A stretch of 21,297 nucleotides of DNA, from contig CAZHJG010000017.1 in the NCBI GenBank assembly GCA_964533425.1, forward strand, positions 1 through 21,297, read 5' to 3'. Of this stretch, positions 7,562 to 14,149 are shown piece by piece (the first letter of the stretch is position 1; every line of letters begins with the position of its first letter). The notes under the pieces are model-generated. The model had not been told where the DNA came from and made no database searches. It worked only from the letters and a program-made list of their open reading frames with translations. A program made the position numbers and the translations under genes. Source of the stretch: CAZHJG01 sp964533425. GTDB lineage: Bacteria; Patescibacteriota; Saccharimonadia; Saccharimonadales; UBA4665.

Positions 7562-7590
7562 TTGAGTCTACAGATGTAATTCGCTATAAT
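7562..7590 (+). promoter_or_regulatory. Promoter of the rpmF-nusB-Nudix-rnc operon
   Basis: TTGAGT (7562-7567), a 17-bp spacer and a perfect TATAAT (7585-7590) form a strong sigma-70-type promoter between leuS and rpmF. The leader would be about 35 nt. Confidence 0.8.
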
Positions 7591-7631
7591 CATAGCTAAT
7601 ACTGTGTTAAACGTAAGGAAACACCGAAGAG

Positions 7632-7775
7632 ATGGGTAAACCAAAAAAGCGAACCAGTCCGCGCAAAACCGGCACTCGGCGCAGTCACCTGGTATTGAAG
7701 TTGGCTCGCAAAGTCAACGCTAAATCTCCTGTAAAAGTCCGCACCACCAAGCGCGAATCGGCCAAAGTCGCCTAG
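7632..7775 (+). CDS. rpmF: 50S ribosomal protein L32 (short, cysteine-free form)
   Basis: A 47-residue basic protein beginning MGKPKKRTSPRKTGTRRSH. This matches the L32 start pattern (PK.RTS...RRSH..LK) that binds 23S rRNA in the large subunit. Typical L32 has about 55-60 residues, often with four zinc-binding cysteines near the C-terminus; this one has no cysteine and a short Lys/Arg tail instead. AAGGAA (7615-7620) lies 11 nt upstream of the ATG, and a strong promoter precedes it. It heads an operon with nusB and rnc, as rpmF often sits near rnc in bacteria. The short N-terminal match makes the name likely rather than certain. Confidence 0.85.
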   Translation: MGKPKKRTSPRKTGTRRSHLVLKLARKVNAKSPVKVRTTKRESAKVA

Positions 7776-7808
7776 CACTGGCTTCAAACGAAGAGGAAAT
7801 TAACAAAT

Positions 7809-8327
7809 ATGGCATCAAATCGTCACCTTGGTCGCATCATCGCCCTGCAAACCTTATATGAGCAGGAGCTCAGGTATGATGCCGACGATCAGGCCTTCAA
7901 TCTGGACGAAGTCCTGGAGCGCAACATTGCCCGCTACAAGGACATGGTTGATGATGTGGCGTTCATTAAGCAGCTCGTCAGTGGTGTCGCCGCGCAGGAA
8001 ACCGAGCTGGATGCTCGGCTGCAACCAGTGGCTCCAGAGTGGCCGATCGATCAGATCGCCCGCATGGACCGGATCGTGCTTCGTATCGGTTTGTACGAGT
8101 TGGAAAATGAAGCCGATGTACCGCCAAAAGTAGTGATCAATGAAGCCGTGGAGCTGGCCAAAGCCTTTGGCGGCGATAACTCATCCAAGTTCGTAAACGG
8201 CGTGCTCGGCACCTTGCTGCGAGAACGTGAGGCCGATACTAAACCTGTTAAGAAAGTTGCTAAGAAGCCCGCCGCCAAGAAGGGTCCGGCCAAAAAAACA
8301 TCAGTTAAGTCAAAGAAAGCAGCTTGA
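7809..8327 (+). CDS. nusB: Transcription antitermination factor NusB
   Basis: NusB binds boxA RNA with S10 in rRNA antitermination complexes. Typical features are the N-terminal RIIALQTLYEQEL helix, WPIDQIARMDRIVLRIGLYEL in the middle, and the signature VVINEAVELAKAFGGDNSSKFVNGVLG near 108-134 (given here only as the family's usual C-terminal block). Residues 141-172 form an added Lys/Ala/Pro-rich tail (KKVAKKPAAKKGPAKK) that is absent from ordinary NusB of about 135-150 aa and could bind RNA nonspecifically. GAGGAAA lies about 10 nt upstream of the ATG. The gene follows rpmF by 33 bp and runs into the Nudix gene with almost no gap, so all belong to one transcript. Confidence 0.96.
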   Translation: MASNRHLGRIIALQTLYEQELRYDADDQAFNLDEVLERNIARYKDMVDDVAFIKQLVSGVAAQETELDARLQPVAPEWPIDQIARMDRIVLRIGLYELENEADVPPKVVINEAVELAKAFGGDNSSKFVNGVLGTLLREREADTKPVKKVAKKPAAKKGPAKKTSVKSKKAA

Positions 8328-8332
8328 TATAT

Positions 8333-8836
8333 ATGGCCATGCGACGTCCTAAGCCTATCCAGGGCATCAAGAAGTTTGTAACCCGCAAGCCGGTTATTGA
8401 TGAAGTCGTGCGCGAAACAACTTCGGGCGGCGTGGTTTTCCGGCGCAACCAAAAGAGCAATGCGCTAGAAATCCTCCTCATTCAGGACGCCAAAAATCGT
8501 TGGACTATTCCAAAAGGGCATGTTGAGCCTGGTGAGGACCCGGGCGCCACCGCCGAGCGGGAGATCCGCGAAGAAACCGGCCTGCAGGACATGGAAGCCT
8601 TATTTTGGTTGGGCAAAGTGAATTTCCGCTATCGTCGCAGCCACACCTTGGTACTTATGACTATGCACATCTGGTTAGTCGAAGCCCAAGGCGATACCGA
8701 CAAGCTTGAACCCGAGGACTGGCTCAACGACATCAAGTGGCTGGCTGCCCCCGAAGCCGTCGATAAGATTGCATATGACGACATTGGTAAACTGATATTG
8801 GTGGCCATGAAGAAAATTCGTGAAGGAAAAATCTGA
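8333..8836 (+). CDS. Nudix hydrolase
   Basis: A hydrolase of the MutT/Nudix family, which cleaves nucleoside diphosphates linked to another group. A complete Nudix box (G-x5-E-x7-REUxEExGU) lies at residues 62-84: G62, E68, REIREETGL at 76-84. An SGGVVFRRN strand precedes the box. The Lys-rich N-terminus and W...IPKGHVEPGE fit the (di)nucleoside-polyphosphate hydrolase-like subgroup, but the substrate cannot be read from sequence. The start is uncertain: ATG 8333 and ATG 8339 both work, and no good Shine-Dalgarno is seen. A TTG at 8324 overlapping the nusB stop would add three residues. It starts 5 bp after the nusB stop, so translation is probably coupled. Confidence 0.93.
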   Translation: MAMRRPKPIQGIKKFVTRKPVIDEVVRETTSGGVVFRRNQKSNALEILLIQDAKNRWTIPKGHVEPGEDPGATAEREIREETGLQDMEALFWLGKVNFRYRRSHTLVLMTMHIWLVEAQGDTDKLEPEDWLNDIKWLAAPEAVDKIAYDDIGKLILVAMKKIREGKI

Positions 8837-8863
8837 ACCCAGCACACATACTCCGCAATAATT

Positions 8864-9559
8864 ATGGACACTGCCACCTACCAGACATTCGCCCAAGAGA
8901 AACTCCATGTCACATTTAATGACGTGAACTTGTTGGTAACGGCGTTTACGCATCGTTCATACTTGAACGAGCATAAAAAAACGGTGTACGAACATAATGA
9001 GCGGCTGGAATTCCTGGGCGATGCCGTGCTGGAACTGGTGGTCACCGAGCATCTGTACGGAAATTATGACGAGCCGGAGGGCATTCTGACTAACTGGCGT
9101 AGTAGCTTGGTACGCACCGAAAGCATTGGCGCCGCCGCCCAAAAGTACGGTTTTGAACCGTTGCTGCGTTTAAGTCGAGGGGAGAAACGCGGCACCGATC
9201 GGGCCCGCGCTCAGATTCTGGCTAATAGCTTCGAAGCCGTGACTGGCGCGCTGTATTTGGACCAAGGTTACGAAGCTGCCAAGAACTTTATTACCGAAAG
9301 CATTCTTAGCACCTTTAAAGAAATTCTGGAGAGCGGCTCTTGGATGGACCCCAAATCGCACCTGCAGGAATTAGCGCAGAGCCAGGAAGCGGCTACGCCA
9401 GTCTACAAAGTCATGAGCGAGGAAGGCCCCGACCACGACAAGACCTTCACCGTTGGCGTCTTTGTCAACAGCAAACTCCGCGGCCAGGGCGTCGGCCCCA
9501 GCAAACAAGCCGCCCAGCAAAAAGCCGCCGAATCCGCCTTGGCGTATTATCAGAAGTAG
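8864..9559 (+). CDS. rnc: Ribonuclease III
   Basis: Dimeric double-strand-specific endoribonuclease that processes rRNA precursors and structured mRNAs. The 231-residue protein has the RNase III signature NERLEFLGDAVLELV at 45-59, with metal-binding E49 and D53. The second catalytic block is ANSFEAVTGALYLDQG at 120-135, with E124. A C-terminal double-stranded-RNA-binding domain runs from about 162 to the end (DPKSHLQELAQ ... PSKQAAQQKAAESAL). The Asp before the second catalytic Glu in E. coli is Asn (N121) here, a change I recall in other bacterial RNase III proteins. It is the last gene of the rpmF operon, 27 bp after the Nudix gene. No Shine-Dalgarno stands out. Confidence 0.97.
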   Translation: MDTATYQTFAQEKLHVTFNDVNLLVTAFTHRSYLNEHKKTVYEHNERLEFLGDAVLELVVTEHLYGNYDEPEGILTNWRSSLVRTESIGAAAQKYGFEPLLRLSRGEKRGTDRARAQILANSFEAVTGALYLDQGYEAAKNFITESILSTFKEILESGSWMDPKSHLQELAQSQEAATPVYKVMSEEGPDHDKTFTVGVFVNSKLRGQGVGPSKQAAQQKAAESALAYYQK

Positions 9560-9602
9560 TCGAAACTGACGCGCCGTAGACAGAGTTGCCTCATTGTGGT
9601 AT

Positions 9603-9608
9603 TATAAT
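9603..9608 (+). promoter_or_regulatory. -10 box directly before the unknown 183-aa gene
   Basis: TATAAT at 9603-9608 ends 4 nt before the ATG at 9613. TAGACA at 9577-9582 resembles a -35 but with a long 20-bp spacer. If active, it would produce an mRNA starting at or within the first codon. Confidence 0.45.
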
Positions 9609-9612
9609 TGTA

Positions 9613-10164
9613 ATGAGTATCGTCGCGGAGCGGATCGGATCGGTTGTACGGGCGTTAGAAGATGACGAGAAACGTGCATCGTTAGAGCAAGCCATGCGCG
9701 ACTACGTCTCTGCGTGCGATGGAGAGCCGTACCTTCCTTATGACGTGACACCGCTTTCGGCTGGTCTTGGTGATTCCCCGCTGATCAGTTGGCCGGAGCC
9801 AGCCGCCGTCCGCCGGGTGGCTATCACGAGAAAAGAAAACTTTGCCGACCTCGGCAATAGTCTTGGTTGGAATGGAACTCGGATCGGTCAGTTCAATCGA
9901 TTGCTACGCGCTTTCAACCCCGCTAGCCCGCGCAATGGTTTGCTATACCGTGCCCAAGAAGGGCAAGCGGGGATTGCTCCCCTTGATGCTTTTCGCCACG
10001 TCGAAGATGGCATCGTCCGGGGGCTGAAAGTGGACGTGCTGCCAATCTTGGCACTTGGTTTGCAAGAAGGAAAATTCCAAGCCAGAGGGATAAATGATAC
10101 CACTGTGCGCAGCCTCGGCGATTATTGTTTAGCGTTGTTCGCTGAGCGTGAGCATGCAGCCTAG
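9613..10164 (+). CDS. Hypothetical protein, 183 aa
   Basis: I do not recognise a family. ATG 9613 is chosen over the upstream frame start at 9586 because the nine extra residues (MPHCGIIIV) would be encoded by the -10 box itself. The soluble protein has a charged helical N-terminus (SIVAERIGSVVRALEDDEKRA), a central ITRKENFADLGNSLGWNG region, and a C-terminal segment, QARGINDTTVRSLGDY. That last segment has the look of a small helical nucleic-acid-binding element, with a faint resemblance to RNA polymerase alpha C-terminal or helix-hairpin-helix sequences. No TM or signal peptide is present. It stands alone between rnc and the rpsP promoter. No Shine-Dalgarno is present. Confidence 0.75.
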   Translation: MSIVAERIGSVVRALEDDEKRASLEQAMRDYVSACDGEPYLPYDVTPLSAGLGDSPLISWPEPAAVRRVAITRKENFADLGNSLGWNGTRIGQFNRLLRAFNPASPRNGLLYRAQEGQAGIAPLDAFRHVEDGIVRGLKVDVLPILALGLQEGKFQARGINDTTVRSLGDYCLALFAEREHAA

Positions 10165-10178
10165 CGCCAGAGGCTCTG

Positions 10179-10207
10179 TTGACAACAGGGGCGATAATCT
10201 GTAAAAT
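10179..10207 (+). promoter_or_regulatory. Promoter of rpsP
   Basis: A perfect TTGACA (10179-10184), a 17-bp spacer and TAAAAT (10202-10207, one mismatch to TATAAT) form a strong promoter. The leader is about 46 nt and includes GAAGGAG at 10248-10254. Confidence 0.85.
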
Positions 10208-10259
10208 GGGCTGATTGTCTTTATTAATTAGCTTTAATCGTAGAGACGAAGGAGATTAC

Positions 10260-10820
10260 ATGTTAGTTATTCGCATGCAGCGTACCGGCCGCAAAGGCCA
10301 CGCCATGTTCCGCGTTGTCGTTCAGGACAGTCGTCGGACCCCAACCAGCGGCAAGCTTGTCGCAGCCTTGGGAAGTTACGATCCACACACCAAAACCGTT
10401 ATCCTCAACAAAGAAAAAGCCCAGTTTTACTTGGACCACGGCGCCCAGCCGTCGGACCGTGTAGTGCGTCTGCTCAAGGCTGAGGGCCTTAAGCTTCCAG
10501 GCTGGGTCAAGCTAGCAGCCGGCAAAGAAGGCCAAGTCCGTAACCCCGACAAACGTCGCAGCACTCGACCCGAAGAACCGGCAGAAGCAGCATCAGCTGA
10601 AGCAACTGAAGTGAGTGAGGCGCCTGAAGTCGAAGCAGAGGCACCAGAAACTGCGACAGAAGAGCCAGCCGCTGCTGAAGAGGTTCAGGTAGACGAAGCT
10701 GAGAGTAAAGCAGAGCCAGCCGCTGATGCTGAGAGCGCTGAAAAGCTGGCTACTGAAGAGCCAACCGAAGCAGCAGAACCGGAAAAGCCGTCTGCTGATG
10801 CCGAAGCAAAAGAAGCGTAA
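10260..10820 (+). CDS. rpsP: 30S ribosomal protein S16 with long acidic C-terminal tail
   Basis: Small-subunit protein needed for 30S assembly. The start MLVIRMQRTGRKGHAMFRVV is characteristic of S16, followed by VQDSRRTPTSGK and LGSYDP. ATG 10260 has GAAGGAG 5 nt upstream; the longer frame beginning at 10215 lies in the leader and is rejected. S16 is normally about 80-100 aa. Here the globular part ends near residue 103, and residues 104-186 are a Glu/Ala/Pro-rich, strongly acidic low-complexity tail (EEPAEAASAEATEVSEAPEV). The gene has its own strong promoter and heads the rpsP-khpA-trmD cluster, although khpA also has its own -10 box. Confidence 0.98.
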   Translation: MLVIRMQRTGRKGHAMFRVVVQDSRRTPTSGKLVAALGSYDPHTKTVILNKEKAQFYLDHGAQPSDRVVRLLKAEGLKLPGWVKLAAGKEGQVRNPDKRRSTRPEEPAEAASAEATEVSEAPEVEAEAPETATEEPAAAEEVQVDEAESKAEPAADAESAEKLATEEPTEAAEPEKPSADAEAKEA

Positions 10821-10888
10821 AGCAGTACAGCTGCGCCTAGCTGGCGGGCAACTTAGGCGAGAATTTTTACATTCGCGGGTCTAACCTT

Positions 10889-10897
10889 TGCTATAAT
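10889..10897 (+). promoter_or_regulatory. Extended -10 promoter before khpA
   Basis: TGCTATAAT at 10889-10897 matches the extended -10 (TGnTATAAT). A TTTACA at 10866-10871 is a possible -35 with a 20-bp spacer. The leader to khpA would be nearly 90 nt. Confidence 0.6.
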
Positions 10898-10912
10898 GTA
10901 ACTCACGCTAGG

Positions 10913-10979
10913 ACGTTCACACTTTGGTCTGATTTCAGATATTTACCAACGTACCGGAGGTGGGACAATACTAATGTAA
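10913..10979 (+). promoter_or_regulatory. Structured khpA leader with a start-stop minimal ORF
   Basis: ACCAACGT (10945-10952) can pair with ACGT (10913-10916) plus TGGT (10925-10928) around a bulge, enclosing an inner TCTGA/TCAGA hairpin. Just after it, GGAGGTGG (10956-10963) is the best Shine-Dalgarno in the region, followed 12 nt downstream of its GGAGGT core by ATG immediately followed by TAA (10974-10979). The real khpA start lies a few bases further on with its own GAGGAG. The arrangement suggests ribosome stalling or translational control in the leader. Confidence 0.4.
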
Positions 10980-10991
10980 CCGAGGAGCCAG

Positions 10992-11486
10992 TTGGCCGTG
11001 AGCAACATTGATCAGCAATTCATAGAGTATGTCGTTAAATCGTTAGTAGGGAAGCCTGACGCCGTTAAAGTCGAGCGCCGGATTGATGAAAAGGGAGTTT
11101 TATTAGAGCTAACCGTCGACCCGGAAGATCTCGGCCGGGTAATCGGCAAGCGTGGCGCGACTGCCCAATCTTTGCGAACGCTGCTGCGCGCCCTCGGCAC
11201 CAAGAATGACGCCCGTTATAATTTGAAAATTGTCGACAATGGCACCGGCGGTTCAAGCTACGCCAGCGACAACAGCACCGCAGCGCCCAAAGCCACCAGC
11301 GACGACAACGATGCGCCCGCCAAAGCCAAACCGACCTCGAAAAAGGCTGCTCAGAGCGACGAACCAGCAGTCCAACCAATCGAGTCAATTAAGGAAGAGC
11401 CGGCAGCCGAAACCGAAGAACCTGCCAGCGATCGTCTGGCTCAAACCCGCCAGGAACTGGCCGACCTCGACGACCTCGACGTTTAA
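10992..11486 (+). CDS. khpA: KH-domain RNA-binding protein KhpA (YlqC-like) with acidic tail
   Basis: Small KH protein of the family found between rpsP and rimM/trmD in many bacteria, an RNA-binding partner in cell-envelope and cell-division control in Gram-positives. The N-terminal part FIEYVVKSLVGKPDAVKV and the KH GxxG loop GKRG at 52-55 (RVIGKRGATAQSLRTLLRA) are diagnostic. Normal KhpA is about 75-90 aa. This one has a Ser/Asn/Lys/Glu-rich low-complexity extension from about 85 to 164, ending in Leu/Asp repeats. The start is either TTG 10992 (4 nt after GAGGAG) or GTG 10998 (10 nt); the difference is two residues. A leader with a minimal ORF precedes it. Confidence 0.93.
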   Translation: MAVSNIDQQFIEYVVKSLVGKPDAVKVERRIDEKGVLLELTVDPEDLGRVIGKRGATAQSLRTLLRALGTKNDARYNLKIVDNGTGGSSYASDNSTAAPKATSDDNDAPAKAKPTSKKAAQSDEPAVQPIESIKEEPAAETEEPASDRLAQTRQELADLDDLDV

Positions 11487-11510
11487 CACCGAAGATTACG
11501 TTACGGCTAT

Positions 11511-12167
11511 ATGACCATTCAGATTATTACCTTGTTCCCGGAAATGTTCGAAGGCGTGCTGAGTAACAGCATGCTTTGGAAAGCGCAGGACCGTGGCATA
11601 GCCACTTATGAATTTATAAATCTGCGGGAGTACGGGCTGGGGCCGCGAAAGCAGGTGGATGATACGCCATATGGTGGTGGCGACGGCATGTTGCTGATGA
11701 TTGAGCCATTGGTGAAAGCCATCGAGAACGCTAAAAAAAATAGCCCAAAGGCGAAAGTCATTTTGCCAACGCCGAATGGTAATACATATAAGCAGTCTGA
11801 TGCCAAGCGCCTGGCGCGAACAGGGCAGGATGTAATAATTGTTTGTCCGCGATACGAAGGTTATGACGAGCGCGTCACAAAGTGGGTGGACGAAAGTTTT
11901 CGCATCGGCAACTATGTGCTGACCGGTGGCGAATTGCCAGCTATGATCATCATCGATTCGGTAGTTAGATTGCTGCCAGGAGTTCTCGGCGGGGAAACGT
12001 CGGCCGAAATCGAGTCATTTCAGGATGACGATCAAACAATTGAGTTTCCGCAATACACTCGGCCTGAAGATTTCCGTGGCCTGAAAGTTCCTGACGTCTT
12101 ACTGAGCGGCCATCACGGTCAGATCGAAGCTTGGCGGAAATCTCACAGCCGGCGCTCCGGAAAGTAG
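11511..12167 (+). CDS. trmD: tRNA (guanine-N1)-methyltransferase TrmD
   Basis: SAM-dependent enzyme making m1G37 next to the anticodon, which prevents +1 frameshifting. SPOUT-family trefoil-knot motifs are clear: IITLFPEMFEG at the start, PYGGGDGMLLM, CPRYEGYDERV, IGNYVLTGGELPAM and FPQYTRPEDFRGL. The protein has 218 residues against about 240-255 for E. coli-type TrmD; it ends soon after LLSGHHGQIEAWR, so the last helices of the C-terminal domain are missing or short. It follows khpA by 24 bp, with no strong Shine-Dalgarno, and is probably co-transcribed. The rimM gene usually found between khpA and trmD is absent. Confidence 0.98.
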   Translation: MTIQIITLFPEMFEGVLSNSMLWKAQDRGIATYEFINLREYGLGPRKQVDDTPYGGGDGMLLMIEPLVKAIENAKKNSPKAKVILPTPNGNTYKQSDAKRLARTGQDVIIVCPRYEGYDERVTKWVDESFRIGNYVLTGGELPAMIIIDSVVRLLPGVLGGETSAEIESFQDDDQTIEFPQYTRPEDFRGLKVPDVLLSGHHGQIEAWRKSHSRRSGK

Positions 12168-12200
12168 GGTAGAATGGGTGAACAACAGGAGGTGTATTAA

Positions 12201-12521
12201 GTGCGTTTGCCGTCCATCAATAACCCCATAGTAATCCGCCGCGTCGTCAGTCCCGGCATGGCGCCCAAGCTCCGTCCCGGCCAGCTCGTCTGGGCCACCA
12301 CCCTGTTTCGCAAGTTGCGCCCAGGCCAAGTCGTCATCGTTCAGCAGCACGACAGAGAACTAATTAAGCGCATTGAACGTATTGAAAAAGTCAGCGACAC
12401 CGAAGAACGCCTATTTGTTATAGGCGATAATCTAGGCAGCAGTCTCGACAGCCGTCAATTCGGCTGGCTCGACAGTCGTAACGTCGTGGCCCGCGTCTTC
12501 AAACCAAAACTGGCCAAATAA
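12201..12521 (+). CDS. Small S24/S26-like protein without the catalytic serine
   Basis: GTG 12201 has a near-perfect Shine-Dalgarno (AGGAGGTG) and gives a 106-residue soluble protein. It aligns with the S26/S24 peptidase core: VVSPGMAPKLRPGQLV at 15-30 matches the family pattern (x-S-M-x-P-x-L-x-x-G-D-x-V), IKR with K56 matches the general-base lysine, and VIGDNLGSSLDSRQFG at 73-88 matches the GDN...S.DSR..G block. At the nucleophile position the residue is Gly19, not Ser; a Ser lies two residues earlier. There is no TM anchor. The closest relatives by style are the short proteins annotated as NiSOD-maturation or S26-type proteases. It is either inactive, a regulator, or uses a shifted Ser17. 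It sits 33 bp after trmD. Confidence 0.85.
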   Translation: MRLPSINNPIVIRRVVSPGMAPKLRPGQLVWATTLFRKLRPGQVVIVQQHDRELIKRIERIEKVSDTEERLFVIGDNLGSSLDSRQFGWLDSRNVVARVFKPKLAK

Positions 12522-12548
12522 TATTCTCTGAACAGAAAGATTCAGTGA

Positions 12549-14135
12549 CTAAATTTCGGCGTGTTGCTGCTCGAAACCTTCACCAGCCGCGAAGTCACGA
12601 GTAGTTTCGCTGAGTGAAGATTCTTTGAGCGCCAAGGCCGTGAGGAAGGCTAGAAAAGCCAGCGGAATGGCGACTTTGAAGACGTCAGCAAAAGATTGCG
12701 AAAAGGCGTTCAGAACCGCCTGCACAATCTGTGGTGGAGCGTTATGCAGCTGTGATGCCGTAGTGCGCAGGCTCTTGGAGGCTTGGCTGGCGACATTGGC
12801 CGGTAAGCTGGCTTGCAGGTGAACGGTTAACCTGTTAAGTATGACGGCACCGAAGGCGGCGGCCCCCAACGAGCTGCCAATGCTGCGGAAGAAAACAACC
12901 GATGAAGTTGCCGTCCCCAGGTCCTTGCGCGGCACCGCGTTCTGTACCGCCAAGGTGAGAACCGGCATGACTTGACCGATGCCGATGCCTAGAATAAACA
13001 TCCACACACCGAGGGTTACCCGACTGGTGGTGGCCGTGACATGGCTAAAGAGCCAGAAGGCAAAGGTGATCCAGGCCGTTCCCATAATGGGGAAGATACG
13101 GTAGCGGCCGCGTTTGGAGATCAGCCGGCCTGAAGTTAAAGAGGCTGCCATAATACCAACGATTAACGGCAGTAACATCAGCCCTGACTTGGTCGCTGAA
13201 TCACCCCTGATCAGCTGCTGATACTGCGGCAAGAAAATGATGGCCCCGAACATTACCATACCGATCAGGAAACTCAGTAAAGTAGAAACGGCGAAAATAG
13301 AATTCTTGAATAATGACAAGGGCAAAATTGGCTCTTTGGCGTACTTCTCTCGCCAGATGAACAGCAACGTGCTGACAACGCTGGCCGCGAAGAGGCCAAT
13401 AATCTGCGCCGAACCCCACGGATAGTCCACGCCACCCCAAACGGTAGCCAGCAGTAAAGCGACGACCGAAACAGCCAATAAACCGGCGCCAGCATAGTCG
13501 ACTTTATGTTCCGTCCGGCGCACCGGCAGGTGTAGTCGGGTGGCGATGGCGGTCAAAGCCACTACGCCGACTGGCAGGTTTATGTAGAACACCCACCGCC
13601 AACTCAAGTGGTCGGTGAAGAGACCGCCGAGCAGCGGACCGAGCACACTAGCAACAGCGAAGACGCCACCGAAATAACCCTGATATCGTCCCCGTTGCCG
13701 AGGTGGAATAACATCGCCAATAATGGCGAAAACCAAAGTCATCAGACCGCCGGCACCAATGCCTTGCAAGCCACGGAAAACAATCAGCTGATTCATGTTC
13801 TGGCTCAGCCCGCACAGCGCCGAACCGATCAAAAAGATGATAATTGCACTTTGGAAAATACGCTTGCGGCCAAACATGTCACTGATTTTGCCGTACAGCG
13901 GCGTGGCGACGGCGCTGGTCAACAGATACGCTGTGGCCACCCACGAGTATTTGCTCAGGCCGTGCAAGTCGCTGGCGATGCGCGGCAACGCGGTCGAGAC
14001 GATAGTCTGGTCAAGCGCCGCCAGCAGCATGGCCAGCATCAGAGCCGTCATGACGACCATAATTTCGGCGTGGCTGCGTTCGGTAGGGGCTTGGGGTTGA
14101 TTTTGCGTGACGTTTGGTGTGTTTTCTTCGGGCAC
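12549..14135 (-). CDS. MFS multidrug exporter, DHA2 (14-TM, EmrB/QacA) family
   Basis: Proton-driven efflux pump in the cytoplasmic membrane. The 528-residue length and about 14 hydrophobic helices fit DHA2. The DHA motif D1 appears as LDQTIVSTALPRIASDL, motif A as GKISDMFGRKR between helices 2 and 3, motif B near VFRGLQGIGAGG, and the antiporter motif C as VASVLGPLLGG. The GTG start (14133-14135) has AGGAG on the same strand 11 nt upstream. The N-terminal 20 or so residues are polar. The substrate cannot be predicted; the family covers dyes, antiseptics and antibiotics. The gene lies 14 bp behind the small Ser/Thr/Pro-rich membrane protein, so the two are probably one transcript. It is convergent with the S26-like gene, with 27 bp between stops. 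Confidence 0.95.
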   Translation of the reverse strand: MPEENTPNVTQNQPQAPTERSHAEIMVVMTALMLAMLLAALDQTIVSTALPRIASDLHGLSKYSWVATAYLLTSAVATPLYGKISDMFGRKRIFQSAIIIFLIGSALCGLSQNMNQLIVFRGLQGIGAGGLMTLVFAIIGDVIPPRQRGRYQGYFGGVFAVASVLGPLLGGLFTDHLSWRWVFYINLPVGVVALTAIATRLHLPVRRTEHKVDYAGAGLLAVSVVALLLATVWGGVDYPWGSAQIIGLFAASVVSTLLFIWREKYAKEPILPLSLFKNSIFAVSTLLSFLIGMVMFGAIIFLPQYQQLIRGDSATKSGLMLLPLIVGIMAASLTSGRLISKRGRYRIFPIMGTAWITFAFWLFSHVTATTSRVTLGVWMFILGIGIGQVMPVLTLAVQNAVPRKDLGTATSSVVFFRSIGSSLGAAAFGAVILNRLTVHLQASLPANVASQASKSLRTTASQLHNAPPQIVQAVLNAFSQSFADVFKVAIPLAFLAFLTALALKESSLSETTRDFAAGEGFEQQHAEI

Positions 14136-14149
14136 TACGGGCTAATCTC

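Noticed and set aside
10215..10259. 15-residue N-terminal extension of S16
   Set aside because: Canonical S16 begins at the Met at 10260, which has GAAGGAG 5 nt upstream; the extension lies in the leader of a strong promoter.
12522..12548. Bidirectional terminator between the S26-like and MFS genes
   Set aside because: Only a 5-bp CTGAA/TTCAG stem without a T-run on either side.
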